DNA of 64,000 bases from Paenibacillus sp. P25 (GTDB lineage: Bacteria > Bacillota > Bacilli > Paenibacillales > NBRC-103111). Under the pieces are notes generated by a model. That model had not been told where the DNA came from, did not search any database, and saw only the letters and a list, made by a program, of their open reading frames with translations. The position numbers and the translations under genes were made by a program. The stretch is from contig CP085629.1 of NCBI GenBank assembly GCA_024704175.1, positions 6,613,001 to 6,677,000 of the forward strand, given 5' to 3'. Each line of letters opens with the position of its first letter. The first letter of the stretch is position 1. Positions 20,251-28,159 of the stretch are shown piece by piece.

Positions 20251-21324
20251 TTAGCGTGATACCGGCCCTTTTAACCAATGTTCGATTCGCTCTCGTACCT
20301 TCGGCGGAAGGGACTGCTGCAGTGCATCCTCCAGCAAATCCATCCGAATCCCGCCATGGTCCCGCCAGTACCGCTCGAGGACGGCGGTCTTGGCCTCTCT
20401 TCCCGGCATCAGCGAGTAGAGGACGTACCAATCCTCCATTGCGCTCAGCGGGATGGGGATGCCGCCGATCACCTTCGTCCGGGCGATGCGCTCCGCCTTC
20501 CAATCGAGCCGGTACACCCCTTCGGCATGCTCGATCCCGAACAAGCCCATGAGATCCACACCCACACCCCGAATGGAGTAACGGTAGAAATACGTCGTGC
20601 AAAAAGGACTTTTCGGCTCCATGATCCGGTGCTCTCCGAGCGAGGACAGGAGCGCATGGGCTTTCGGCGCATTCGATGCATTCACAAGCAGATCCAAATC
20701 GTCCGGCTGTTCGGCCAGCCCGTACAAGGCCAGCATGGACGAGCCTCCCAGCGCCCATTCCACTTGATTCCGGTTCAGCAGGCCCGCGGTGGCCAGCGGC
20801 GCTTGCCGCTTCCCCTCATCGCCCAACGTGGCGCTTGTATCCTCCCACACCATGCAGTGAAACTCGCCCGTCCCCTGCGGCGTCTTCCGTTCATACGTGT
20901 CGGTCATGCGGAACCCCGCCCGCTCATACGCCCGGATGGCCCGCTTATTCCAGGTCAACACCTCGAGATCGATCTCGTTCTGCGGCGATAGCCGCTTGGC
21001 TTCGGCGGCGATCGATCGGACAAAAGCCTCGCCCCGGCCCGCCCCGCACAGCTCCGGACGCATCCCGAGCCCCAGCCTTGTCGTACCCGCCAGCGGGAAC
21101 AGCTGGGCAAACCCGCACAGCGCCCCTTCCGCATCGACTACGGCCCTGTACTGCGCCTCCCGGATCTCTGGATCGGCAAATTCCTCCCGGTTCGCCAGCG
21201 GCTCATCCCACGTCTTCCAGTTATACGTATCGTAAGGTGCGGGATAGCGCCAAGTGCAAATTTCGCGCCCGTCCTCTTCCGTTAACGGCCTCAAACGAAA
21301 CATATGTTCCTTATGCTCGCTCAT
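20251..21324 (-). CDS. GNAT acetyltransferase fused to a nucleotidyltransferase-like domain
   Basis: 357 residues with two clear halves. Residues 1-165 are GNAT: CGFAQLF strand, the acetyl-CoA loop LGMRPELCGAGRG, and NKRAIRAYERAGF near the end. Residues 185-357 resemble a minimal nucleotidyltransferase: GGSSMLALYG followed by DDLDLLV (the G-S and D-x-D pattern), then a hydrophobic MGLFGIEHAEG segment. GGAAGGAG precedes ATG 21324, and the frame is intact through the junction, so the fusion is not caused by an indel. Substrates are unknown; a small-molecule or peptide modifier is possible. Confidence 0.78.
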   Translation of the reverse strand: MSEHKEHMFRLRPLTEEDGREICTWRYPAPYDTYNWKTWDEPLANREEFADPEIREAQYRAVVDAEGALCGFAQLFPLAGTTRLGLGMRPELCGAGRGEAFVRSIAAEAKRLSPQNEIDLEVLTWNKRAIRAYERAGFRMTDTYERKTPQGTGEFHCMVWEDTSATLGDEGKRQAPLATAGLLNRNQVEWALGGSSMLALYGLAEQPDDLDLLVNASNAPKAHALLSSLGEHRIMEPKSPFCTTYFYRYSIRGVGVDLMGLFGIEHAEGVYRLDWKAERIARTKVIGGIPIPLSAMEDWYVLYSLMPGREAKTAVLERYWRDHGGIRMDLLEDALQQSLPPKVRERIEHWLKGPVSR

Positions 21325-21378
21325 ATTCAGCGGCTCCTTCCGCCGGCCCCCGTTGTTCGGACTTCTTTAGTTTCAGCT

Positions 21379-21407
21379 TTCGTTCGTCGGCGGGGCCGTT
21401 GTATACT
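21379..21407 (+). promoter_or_regulatory. Promoter of the sulfurtransferase gene
   Basis: TTCGTT, 17-bp spacer, TATACT. The -10 is immediately followed by the inverted repeat CTGTAAATATACAG, a possible operator. Confidence 0.5.
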
Positions 21408-21449
21408 GTAAATATACAGGAAATGATCCCAATAGAGGAAGTGATCGTT

Positions 21450-22291
21450 TTGAAGCATATCGTCAGCCAGGAATGGCTTTTTGAGCGGGGAACGGAAGAA
21501 GGCGTGGTGATCGTGGACTGCCGATTCGTCTTGGGCGACCAGGACCCGGAGGCCGGAAGGAAGGCTTACCTTGCGGATCATATCCCCGGCGCCTTTTATT
21601 TCGATCTGGAGCAGGATCTGTCTTCGCCGAAGGGGAGCACGGCGGCAGGCACCCGCTTCCGGACGTGACGGAGCTGGCGGACAAGCTCGGCCGGGCCGGG
21701 ATCGATTCGGAGAAGACGGTTGTGGCGTACGATGACCAGGGAGGGGCGATGGCCTCGCGTTTCTGGTGGTCGCTGAAGTTTCTGGGCCATGACCGGGTTT
21801 ATGTGCTGGACGGAGGCTACACCCGCTGGAAGGAAGCAGGTTATCCGGTGACCGACGAGCCGCCGCTTGAGCATCCGACGCAGTTCGTTCCGAAGGTGCA
21901 GAGCGATATGGTCGTCCATATCGAGCAGGTGAAGGAACGGATGAGCCGTCCCGGCACGGTGCTGATCGACTCCCGCGAGGACCGCAGGTACGAAGGCGTC
22001 GAGGAGCCGATCGATCCGGTAGCGGGCCATATTCCCGGGGCGAAGCAGCATTTCTGGAAAGACAGCCTGAAGGAGGACGGCTCCTGGAAAGATGCGGATG
22101 CGCAGCGGCGCTGGTTTGCGGGTGTGCAGGATGCGGAGGAAGTCATCGTCTACTGCGGCTCCGGCGTCACCGCCTGTCCGAACGTGCTCGCCCTGAGCGA
22201 AGCGGGCGTACCGAACGTGAAGCTGTACGCCGGAAGCTGGAGCGACTGGGTATCGTACCCGGACAACCCGGTGGCGAAGGGAAGAGAGTAG
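21450..22291 (+). CDS. Thiosulfate/3-mercaptopyruvate-type sulfurtransferase (frameshift)
   Basis: Tandem rhodanese-domain enzyme. The N-terminal domain contains VVIVDCRFVLGD and ends ADHIPGAFYFDLEQDLSS. The C-terminal domain carries the catalytic loop CGSGVTA with the persulfide-forming Cys. TTG 21450 is favoured because AGAGGAAG lies 8 bases upstream; ATG 21423 is an alternative. One G is missing from the GGGG run at 21632-21635; restoring it gives GEHGGRHPLPDVTELADKLG and about 280 residues, the family norm. Fragments resembling its 3' end recur at 24841 and 27697. Confidence 0.9.
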
Positions 22292-22332
22292 GAGCGGAAG
22301 GACCACGTCGGCGGGGAGTTTGGGTGTGTTTT

Positions 22333-22367
22333 AGGCGTACAGATTTTACATGCTGTACGCCTTTTTT
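22333..22367 (+). terminator. Terminator after the sulfurtransferase gene
   Basis: The perfect 10-bp stem AGGCGTACAG / CTGTACGCCT with a 10-base loop is followed by six T. Confidence 0.9.
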
Positions 22368-22389
22368 GGATGCGGATTCGGAGGGCCGT

Positions 22390-22413
22390 GGCAGGCTAGG
22401 AACAAGTGACCCG
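22390..22413 (+). repeat. 24-bp direct repeat, copy 1
   Basis: Begins GGCAGGCTAGGAACAAGT and ends ACCCG. It recurs at 23492-23515 with two transitions. The two copies bracket the DUF4085 gene. Confidence 0.65.
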
Positions 22414-22502
22414 CCGCGGGAGGCGCACGACGGATCGCTGTCTTCCGCAAGTCCATTGACGCAAAAGCGCCCGGCCGATAGAAGCCGTGAAGGAGAGGTT
22501 TT

Positions 22503-23388
22503 GTGAAATATTTGACTCAGGAATGGTATGATTTATGCCAGCGGACAGGACTTCATTTTGGTATGAAGGTTCACAAGAGCGCCCATATACGTGACGAAGC
22601 CCTTTATTTGCGGCTCTATAAAAGAAAGGAAAAGGAATTTGTGAATTTGCAGCGCGAGATTTACAATGTTGATCCTAGGTTTATGCTGGAGCAGGATGGC
22701 GCGCATTTTGTGCCTCTTGATAACTGGTTCTTGAATGGGAATGAGATCAGCGAAGAGCATACAGTGGTTTATCGCATGTCTTCTGAGGAAAGGGACCGTA
22801 TAGAGCAACTCATTGCCGCTTACGATGCCAGGCCTCCTTTTGATGAAGAGAAATGCAAGGAAGAATTCAGCGTGAGCCAGGAGTGGGGATTTAAGGAAGC
22901 ATGGCGTAAACTGCCGGACGAGCTATCCTCCCGCATTGCGGATATGCGTGTATTTGCGCTGGGCTATTGTACGAGAGAGGTATTGCGCGAGCTGAAGCAA
23001 CTAAGCAAAGAAAATGAAAAGCGCATGAGGCTGGTCATGGATGAATATGCGCAGGCTCAGCAAGCGGAAAATATTCCCGAACATATCCGCGTACCAATTC
23101 CGTTTTCACGATTGCCGAGTGACGGAGCTTGTGTCCGGCAAGCAGATTGTCATGAAACTGGACACGCAGGGCGGATTTACCAACACCAATAAGATTACGT
23201 TTGATGCAGTTGACGAAATAGTCAGACAAGACGAGCACATTGTGGGCGACTACTGGATTTATGATGAACTGTATCGCACGGATTGCGGCTATGAAGTCCA
23301 TATCTTGTTTTCAGGCGAAGGGATGCCTGAGCTCATTATTCGCTGCGCAGACATTGTTGCAGAACAAGAACAAGGAAAGCTAGGATGA
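22503..23388 (+). CDS. DUF4085-like protein (frameshift)
   Basis: GTG 22503 follows AAGGAGAGG. The start MKYLTQEWYDLCQRTGLH matches the DUF4085 family of uncharacterised Firmicute proteins, which are typically about 290 residues. One extra C near 23094 breaks the frame; corrected, it continues VQFRFHDCRVTELVSGKQIV and ends at 23388. The C-terminal part (QGGFTNTNKITFDAVDEI...GDYWIYDELY) is a typical all-beta stretch of the family. Its A+T content is higher than its neighbours, and it is bracketed by the 24-bp repeat. Function is unknown. Confidence 0.8.
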
Positions 23389-23491
23389 TTCGCTTGTCCA
23401 TTCATCTTGAAGCAACAACGTTCATCGGATGAAGCACTCCGTATTGTAGAAAGCACAAGAGAAGATAAGTCGAACGCGGGTTTAGAGGGCT

Positions 23492-23515
23492 GGCAGGTTA
23501 GGAACAAGTAACCCG
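23492..23515 (+). repeat. 24-bp direct repeat, copy 2
   Basis: Matches 22390-22413 at 22 of 24 positions. It lies about 100 bases after the DUF4085 stop codon. Confidence 0.65.
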
Positions 23516-23658
23516 TTGCAGCCTCTTCAGGCTTTTCGTTCAACAGCTTGCAAACAACAACGGGGATAACGTTATTTTGGTAAATCCTTATCAAGTATAT
23601 TGGATACTCTTATTTTATCGGGTTGTTGAATCTAAACTCTGTATGTTACAATGGCAAT

Positions 23659-23773
23659 AGCAAAGCCGAGTGCTGCGAACACTCGGCCTATACAATTGGC
23701 TTGGAGGGGCTCTCCTTCTAAGCTAAATAGGACAAAACCCACCTTTGGCCGGTAAACCTTGGGGTGGGTTTTT
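23659..23773 (+). ncRNA. Putative antisense antitoxin RNA of a type I toxin-antitoxin module
   Basis: A promoter TTGTTG (23623-23628), 18-bp spacer, TACAAT (23647-23652) predicts a short plus-strand RNA. It would start near 23659, fold a perfect 8-bp hairpin GCCGAGTG / CACTCGGC (23665-23687), and end at the terminator 23734-23773. That terminator overlaps the 3' end of the toxin gene on the other strand, so the two RNAs share complementary tails. This is the layout of TxpA/RatA- and Fst-type modules. Ends are predicted, not measured. Confidence 0.65.
23734..23773. terminator. Bidirectional terminator shared by toxin mRNA and antitoxin RNA
   Basis: The stem AAAACCCACC / GGTGGGTTTT has T-runs on both strands. 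The toxin stop codon (23774-23772) sits at its edge. Confidence 0.75.
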
Positions 23774-23867
23774 ACTTTCTCTTGTAGTTGTTCGCGATGT
23801 ATGTTAAGAGAGCAATTACAAAAGTAGCAAAAGCGATCATGATGAGGAGTGCATCTTTAACTTCCAT
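23772..23867 (-). CDS. Holin-like small toxin peptide (type I toxin-antitoxin)
   Basis: 31-residue peptide: the charged start MEVKDAL, one strongly hydrophobic helix (LLIMIAFATFVIALLTYI), and a basic tail NNYKRK. GGAGGTGAGCC precedes ATG 23867. Size, membrane helix and basic end match the putative holin-like toxin family of Firmicute type I modules, thought to damage the membrane when its antisense RNA is lost. A predicted plus-strand RNA overlaps its 3' end. It is too short for most gene finders. Confidence 0.8.
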   Translation of the reverse strand: MEVKDALLIMIAFATFVIALLTYIANNYKRK

Positions 23868-23923
23868 GGCTCACCTCCGTTCGAAGGAGACCCATGCCCA
23901 CCCAAGATTCAATTGACAAACAT

Positions 23924-23952
23924 ATCTTATCGTTTATTTTATATGCGATCAA
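23924..23952 (-). promoter_or_regulatory. Putative toxin mRNA promoter
   Basis: Minus strand TTGATC (23952-23947), 17-bp spacer, TAAGAT (23929-23924), about 55 bases upstream of the toxin ATG. A leader of that length could sequester the ribosome-binding site. Confidence 0.5.
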
Positions 23953-24113
23953 GTGTTCTTGTGATTTTAGTGCGGTAAGAGATTCTTTAGTCCGCTGTGA
24001 TCAACTAAGGTAAGAAATATAGAAAAAACTCCTGATTTTGGTACAAGACCCCTTTGTTTAACGTTTCTCCGAATGGTGTTCGTTGAAAATGAAGTATTAT
24101 AAGGGAGGCATGA

Positions 24114-24817
24114 ATGGAAATGGATCAATTAGAACTTTTATCAAGCTTGAAATGGCATCTTGAAGCAAAAAATCTTTGCTTACAAAATGCATTAAGTGTA
24201 GACCTCCGCATGACCCTCTGTCTGTAGAAACGCAAAAAGAATTAAGATTTTATTACTCACATTATTTTTATGAAATTGGTTCGGCGATTGAAATTCTGTG
24301 GGAGAAAGACAATTTTAAAAAGAAGCTTAAAGAAGCCATGTGCTTTGAAGATTTTCCAAATGGTGAAGATAACTATTCATATATTAGAGAATTAAGAAAC
24401 AGCCTAATACATAGAAGACTCGATTTATCCGAGTGTGGTGAATCTGACGGAAACATCACATTATTCATTGCCCCGCTAGTCACAGATAGAGGTGGAACAA
24501 AGAGTTACCGGCCATTTGATACTTATTTACTCGGTATTATCTCCAAATGCGAAGATGTGGTTCCAAAAGTAATGCTTGAATACCTTGAAGAGCAAAATTT
24601 ACTTAAAACAGAACTGACCGAAAAAGAAATGGTGGATAATTTCAAAAAGGAAATTACAGAATCTGTATTTATGCCAGATTGGGCAAAAAATATGGCGCTG
24701 AATAATATTCCAACGTCGGAGTTATTTGAAAATAGCCAAAAACATCTTATTGATGAATTGGTGCATGAGCTAAAGTTTAAGCCGGTGACGGTTTATATGG
24801 AAACAGGGCTGAAGTAG
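24114..24817 (+). CDS. HEPN-like protein of unknown function, low GC (frameshift)
   Basis: AAGGGAGG precedes ATG 24114 (MEMDQLELLSSLKWHLEAKN). One base is missing near 24208; the frame then runs PPHDPLSVETQKELRFYYSHYF to the stop at 24817, about 234 residues in all. Mostly helical. The segment YIRELRNSLIHRRLD contains an R-N-x3-H pattern like the catalytic motif of HEPN RNases, but one short motif is weak evidence. It is markedly AT-rich compared with flanking genes, next to a type I toxin-antitoxin module and upstream of a sulfurtransferase-tail remnant, so it was probably acquired. Could be defensive or toxin-like. Confidence 0.55.
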
Positions 24818-24840
24818 GATAAAAAGCTTCTGGAACGATA

Positions 24841-24904
24841 AGCTGGAGCGATTGGGTGTCACAAACCGGACAATCCGGCGGCGAAGGGAAAAGAATAAGG
24901 AGCG
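24841..24904 (+). repeat. Degenerate copy of the sulfurtransferase 3' end
   Basis: Aligns with 22235-22296 at roughly four of five positions, from AGCTGGAGCG through the old stop codon to GGAGCG. It lies 24 bases after the HEPN-like gene and is not part of any intact frame. Confidence 0.7.
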
Positions 24905-25074
24905 TAAGAATCGTGCAGGACGCGACTTTGGTGGGCTACAGCTGGTCGCCATAACAGGCGATGTGATACAGTCCTCTTCGAGGATTTTGCAAACAAGCCT
25001 GCAAAATATGATCTACGCAAACCGTTGGCGCATCCACTGTTGCTATGGGTTGGCTTGTCGAAATCAGTTACTGC

Positions 25075-25342
25075 TTACTGATCCGCGACGCCAAGAAATC
25101 TATGAATTTTTTCGCCTGCGGGAGAAACATTTTTTAAAGAAACGGCGACTATGCCGATAGAGTGGAAATGTTCCCGTCCAAAGGTCGTATACATAAATCG
25201 TATGGGGTCTATAACAATATTATTTTGGGGAGAAAAGTTCAAACAATTGCCGCGTTCCAGTGCCTGTACCCCCATTGAAAGGGTGACTGGGTTCTGCGCT
25301 TGCCGGAGTCGCTGAGGAACTGCCGTTGCCTCGTTGCTTTAC
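25075..25342 (-). pseudogene. Orphan C-terminal gene fragment
   Basis: An open minus-strand frame of about 88 codons begins just after a stop near 25342 and ends TAA at 25075-25077. It reads EATAVPQRLRQAQNPVTL, then MGVQALERGNCLNFSPQ, and ends HFHSIGIVAVSLKNVSPAGEK...FLGVADQ. The well-formed protein-like sequence with no start or upstream part suggests the tail of a larger gene left after deletion. An internal ATG at 25275 lacks a ribosome-binding site. I do not recognise the family. The flanking sequence (24905-25074, 25343-25427) holds only an 8-bp hairpin, ATTTTGCA / TGCAAAAT at 24984-25007. Confidence 0.5.
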
Positions 25343-25427
25343 GCTAATACATTTATTAGAGCAGGAATTTGGGCTCTAAGAACGCCTTGAAATACGAAGA
25401 AGCACGTTCATGTATATAATCTGTTTT

Positions 25428-25456
25428 CGAACCCTCGCCTTCAGGCCGAGGGTTCG
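25428..25456. repeat. Perfect hairpin downstream of the TetR gene
   Basis: CGAACCCTCG and CGAGGGTTCG are separated by 9 bases. There is no long T-run on either side; it may still end the minus-strand tetR transcript, which stops at 25522. Confidence 0.45.
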
Positions 25457-25521
25457 ATCGCATTGCGTCAGGAGGCCGAAGCTTGTGGACGCGCAAAACA
25501 GATATTCGCTGGTCCGCCATG

Positions 25522-26118
25522 CTAAAGTGAAGCGAGCACGCGTTGGATGATCGTCTTTACGAACGGGTCGTCGATCGGTTCGCGCGAGAACCAGCGGCGG
25601 TAGAAGAGTGGCCCCAGCAGGGCTGCGACGATCGTTGACACGTCGATGTCTGCCGACAGCTCGCCTCTGTCTGCCGCACGCTGCAGGACCTCTCGCAGGG
25701 GAGCGGCGTGTCCGCGCTGAATCCGACTATGGATTTCCGCGAACTCCGGATTACGCTCGGCGGTGTCGACGATGGACGGCAGGACGAAGGACCAATTCGC
25801 CGTCGGCAGCAGGTGCGCGATTTCCAACAGGATAGCCGTGACGTCACCTTCGAGTGAGCCGGTGTCGGGCGTTTCCTGCTCGGCAATCATCCGTGAACAG
25901 GCGTCGATCACCAGGGCTTCCCTTGTCGGCCAGTGGCGGTAGATGGTCGTCTTCGCGACCCCGGAACGACGCGCCACCTCGTCGACAGTGAAGCTAGCCA
26001 CACCGCCTTCGCTGAGCAGTTCAAACGCAGTGGTCAGTACGGTATGACGCGAACGTTCGACGCGTCCATTCACCTTGGCCGACGGCACTCGTTCAAATTT
26101 CTTAGACGTAGTCACCAT
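25522..26118 (-). CDS. TetR/AcrR-family repressor
   Basis: 198 residues. The N-terminal helix-turn-helix reads FTVDEVARRSGVAKTTIYRHWPTREALV (residues about 45-72), and the C-terminal ligand domain fits the TetR_C_16-like group. GGAGGGAAG precedes ATG 26118. The gene is divergent from a VOC-family gene, and a 17-bp palindrome over that gene's promoter is its likely operator. Sequence style and high GC resemble actinobacterial or proteobacterial TetR genes more than the AT-rich DNA to its left, so the pair may have been acquired together. Confidence 0.88.
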   Translation of the reverse strand: MVTTSKKFERVPSAKVNGRVERSRHTVLTTAFELLSEGGVASFTVDEVARRSGVAKTTIYRHWPTREALVIDACSRMIAEQETPDTGSLEGDVTAILLEIAHLLPTANWSFVLPSIVDTAERNPEFAEIHSRIQRGHAAPLREVLQRAADRGELSADIDVSTIVAALLGPLFYRRWFSREPIDDPFVKTIIQRVLASL

Positions 26119-26396
26119 CTTCCCTCCAACATCAAAGTACTTAAACTGGGATTCGCTGCTTTAAAATAAAAGGTCCTTCACATTATACCATGAGAGCATC
26201 CTCGGCGCCGGGTCTGCGGCCGCGCCAGGCCCCAGAGGCGATTTTGCAGGGGGGCGAGTTCACGTCGCTCAGATCGGTCAGTGGTATCTCCCCTGGATTT
26301 GATACGGGGGATTTCGGCTTGCCATTACAGCACTCCTTGTTTGTGCTTCAGGGAGGCAACGAATCCATTTCGATCACCATTTTGGTTAGTTATCCG

Positions 26397-26441
26397 TTCA
26401 CTTGTATTTTTCGAGTTATTATGATACGATACGGTATCGTA
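26397..26441 (+). promoter_or_regulatory. VOC gene promoter with TetR-type palindromic operator
   Basis: TTCACT (26397-26402), 17-bp spacer, TATGAT (26420-26425). The perfect palindrome TACGATACGGTATCGTA (26425-26441) begins at the last base of the -10 and covers the predicted start site, ideal for repression. The rest of 26119-26396 shows no convincing gene. Confidence 0.7.
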
Positions 26442-26475
26442 GCGTTATATTCCATTATTGAAAGGTTGATGTCTC

Positions 26476-26880
26476 GTGAATTTCGCTTCTGTACGCATCA
26501 TTACCGACGACTTGGACCGACTCGTCGTGTTCTATGAGAAAGTCACAGGTGTATCGGCGAACCGCCCCGCGCCTGTCTTCGCTGAGTTCGTTCTGCCATC
26601 GTGTACCTTGGCAATCGGTCACTCCCAGACCGTGCAGCTGTTCGGCGCCGGTTCCGCGCGCGCGGCCGACAACCACACCGTCATCATCGAGTTTCGCGTC
26701 CCCGACGTCGATGCCGAGTACTCGCGCTTGAAGCCGCTTGTCGACGAATGGGTACAGGAACCGACCACGATGCCATGGGGGAACCGCTCTGCACTGCTTC
26801 GCGACCCCGACGGCAATCTTGTCAACCTCTTCGCCCCGGTTACCGAGGAAGCGATCGAGCGTTTCAGCGGCAGGCCTTGA
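26476..26880 (+). CDS. VOC-superfamily (glyoxalase/bleomycin-resistance-like) protein
   Basis: 134 residues with the paired beta-alpha-beta-beta-beta pattern of the vicinal-oxygen-chelate fold: RIITDDLDRLVVFYEKVTGV at the start and LLRDPDGNLVNLFAP near the end, with the usual metal-site Asn/Asp neighbourhood. GTG 26476 is used; GAAAGG lies upstream. Likely an isomerase, dioxygenase or drug-binding protein controlled by the divergent TetR. The specific substrate is unknown. Confidence 0.85.
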   Translation: MNFASVRIITDDLDRLVVFYEKVTGVSANRPAPVFAEFVLPSCTLAIGHSQTVQLFGAGSARAADNHTVIIEFRVPDVDAEYSRLKPLVDEWVQEPTTMPWGNRSALLRDPDGNLVNLFAPVTEEAIERFSGRP

Positions 26881-27355
26881 AGAACAACGTTTAAGCATCT
26901 AATGGAGTGAGCCTGGAACTCTCCTGCCCCGCCGCGGAGCGTGGTGTAACCAGATGCTGGCGATGATGAGCCGGTGTGGCTCGCGCCGGGGTCATCGGAG
27001 GTGACCATTGCGACCAGGGCTTCGGAGAGGGCATGGTCCATGTTGGCAGCATCATGGTTTCCAGTTTTAAGACAACGGGTGGGGGAACGCCAAGGGGAAT
27101 GCATAACCATTCATTTCCCTTGTGTTACCCTTGACTATATATTCGATTTCATACCTTCGTAAAGGCAAACACGTCGCCACACCCCTTCCCTTTGCCAAAT
27201 CACGCCGCAAAAGGCCGCCTGTGCGGTGCTTTTTCCATGGGTGGCCTTACCTCGCCCATGAAATATTTAAATTTATTATACAATGATCATCTATTTGATT
27301 TATTTAAATGTTATGATGGTATCCAAATAATCCAAAACGATTCCAGGAGGGACTT
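26881..27355. other. Intergenic stretch without a supported gene
   Basis: The first 250 bases are GC-rich and open in several frames, but no frame has a ribosome-binding site or recognisable product; it may be decayed coding DNA. A weak hairpin with a T-run lies at 27209-27234. The last 120 bases are AT-rich and probably hold the promoter of the monooxygenase gene (a TTATTATACAAT element near 27273). Confidence 0.5.
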
Positions 27356-27688
27356 ATGAGCGGAATAGCAAAGACGCCAGAGCCGCCTTATTATGCCGTG
27401 ATTTTTACATCGGAACTAATGAATGGAGAGCCGGGATACGAGAAAATGGCGGACCGAATGGTGGAATTGGCTTTGACCCAGCCGGGCTTTTTAGGCATAG
27501 AGAGCAGCGCTCGCGATGGGGAAGGGCTGGGCATCACCGTTTCTTATTGGGATTCCCCGGAGTCCATAAAGAATTGGAAGGATCATGCCATGCACAAAGT
27601 TGCGCAGGAAAAGGGAAAATCGGTTTGGTATAAACGATTCGGATTAAGAGTGTGTAAGGTCGAACGGGACAACTTTTTTGAAATGTAA
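27356..27688 (+). CDS. Antibiotic-biosynthesis-monooxygenase (ABM) domain protein, YqjZ-like
   Basis: 110 residues, a single ferredoxin-like ABM domain: YYAVIFTSELMNGEPGYEKM, LALTQPGFLGIESSAR, and ITVSYWDSPESIKNWKDHAMH. AGGAGGG lies 5 bases before ATG 27356. Proteins of this type are small dimeric oxygenases, some acting on haem or quinones; many have no known substrate. Free-standing gene. Confidence 0.88.
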   Translation: MSGIAKTPEPPYYAVIFTSELMNGEPGYEKMADRMVELALTQPGFLGIESSARDGEGLGITVSYWDSPESIKNWKDHAMHKVAQEKGKSVWYKRFGLRVCKVERDNFFEM

Positions 27689-27696
27689 GCGGAGCC

Positions 27697-27734
27697 GGAT
27701 CAATGGATCGCTTATACCCGGACAATCCGGCAGT
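27697..27734 (+). repeat. Short second remnant resembling the sulfurtransferase 3' end
   Basis: The stretch TACCCGGACAATCCGG matches the sulfurtransferase end (22255-22270) with one change, and the surrounding codons read like the YPDNP motif of that enzyme. Shorter and less certain than the copy at 24841. Confidence 0.45.
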
Positions 27735-28159
27735 GCTGGGAGGAGGGCTGGGTTTGCGAGGCGGCGTTAGAAGCGGATTTTTAGGGTCGCGGCAGGTCGC
27801 TGAAGGGCAGACGGGTCGCGGCATTTTTTTGGTTGCAGCGATGCAGCGGACACCACGGACCTTATTCCCCGCCAAACGCCGCTTTTCGTTTTATAACGGA
27901 CCTCGCTGCGCTTATTTGTCCATCACTCCGGCGAAACAGGCTCTTTTTCCGCTCGCAACAGCGCTCCTGTCCGTTACCGGTACCAACTTTTCGATTTCCC
28001 CAAATTAGCGGCTGTGGGGTCCGTTGCAGCTTCATCCGAACCGGGCGGCTCCCCAGGCGATGGGCCAAAATAGAATCTTACCGCCGATTGGCTTTTTTGT
28101 TACACTCATATATGAACGGATGGTTAATCCTTACAATTTGTCGAAAATGAGGAGTCGCT
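27735..28159. other. Intergenic stretch without a supported gene
   Basis: Contains two copies of GGGTCGCGGCA (27784, 27807), the second followed by a T-run, but their arms do not pair well. No open frame here has a ribosome-binding site or a recognisable product. Confidence 0.4.

Noticed and set aside
26190..26537. 115-codon plus-strand frame before the VOC gene
   Set aside because: It runs across the VOC promoter and operator into the gene in another frame, and its translation looks random.
27784..27835. GGGTCGCGG motif repeated here and near 7842 and 20246
   Set aside because: Short GC-rich word in a GC-rich genome. The arms do not pair and no shared context is seen.
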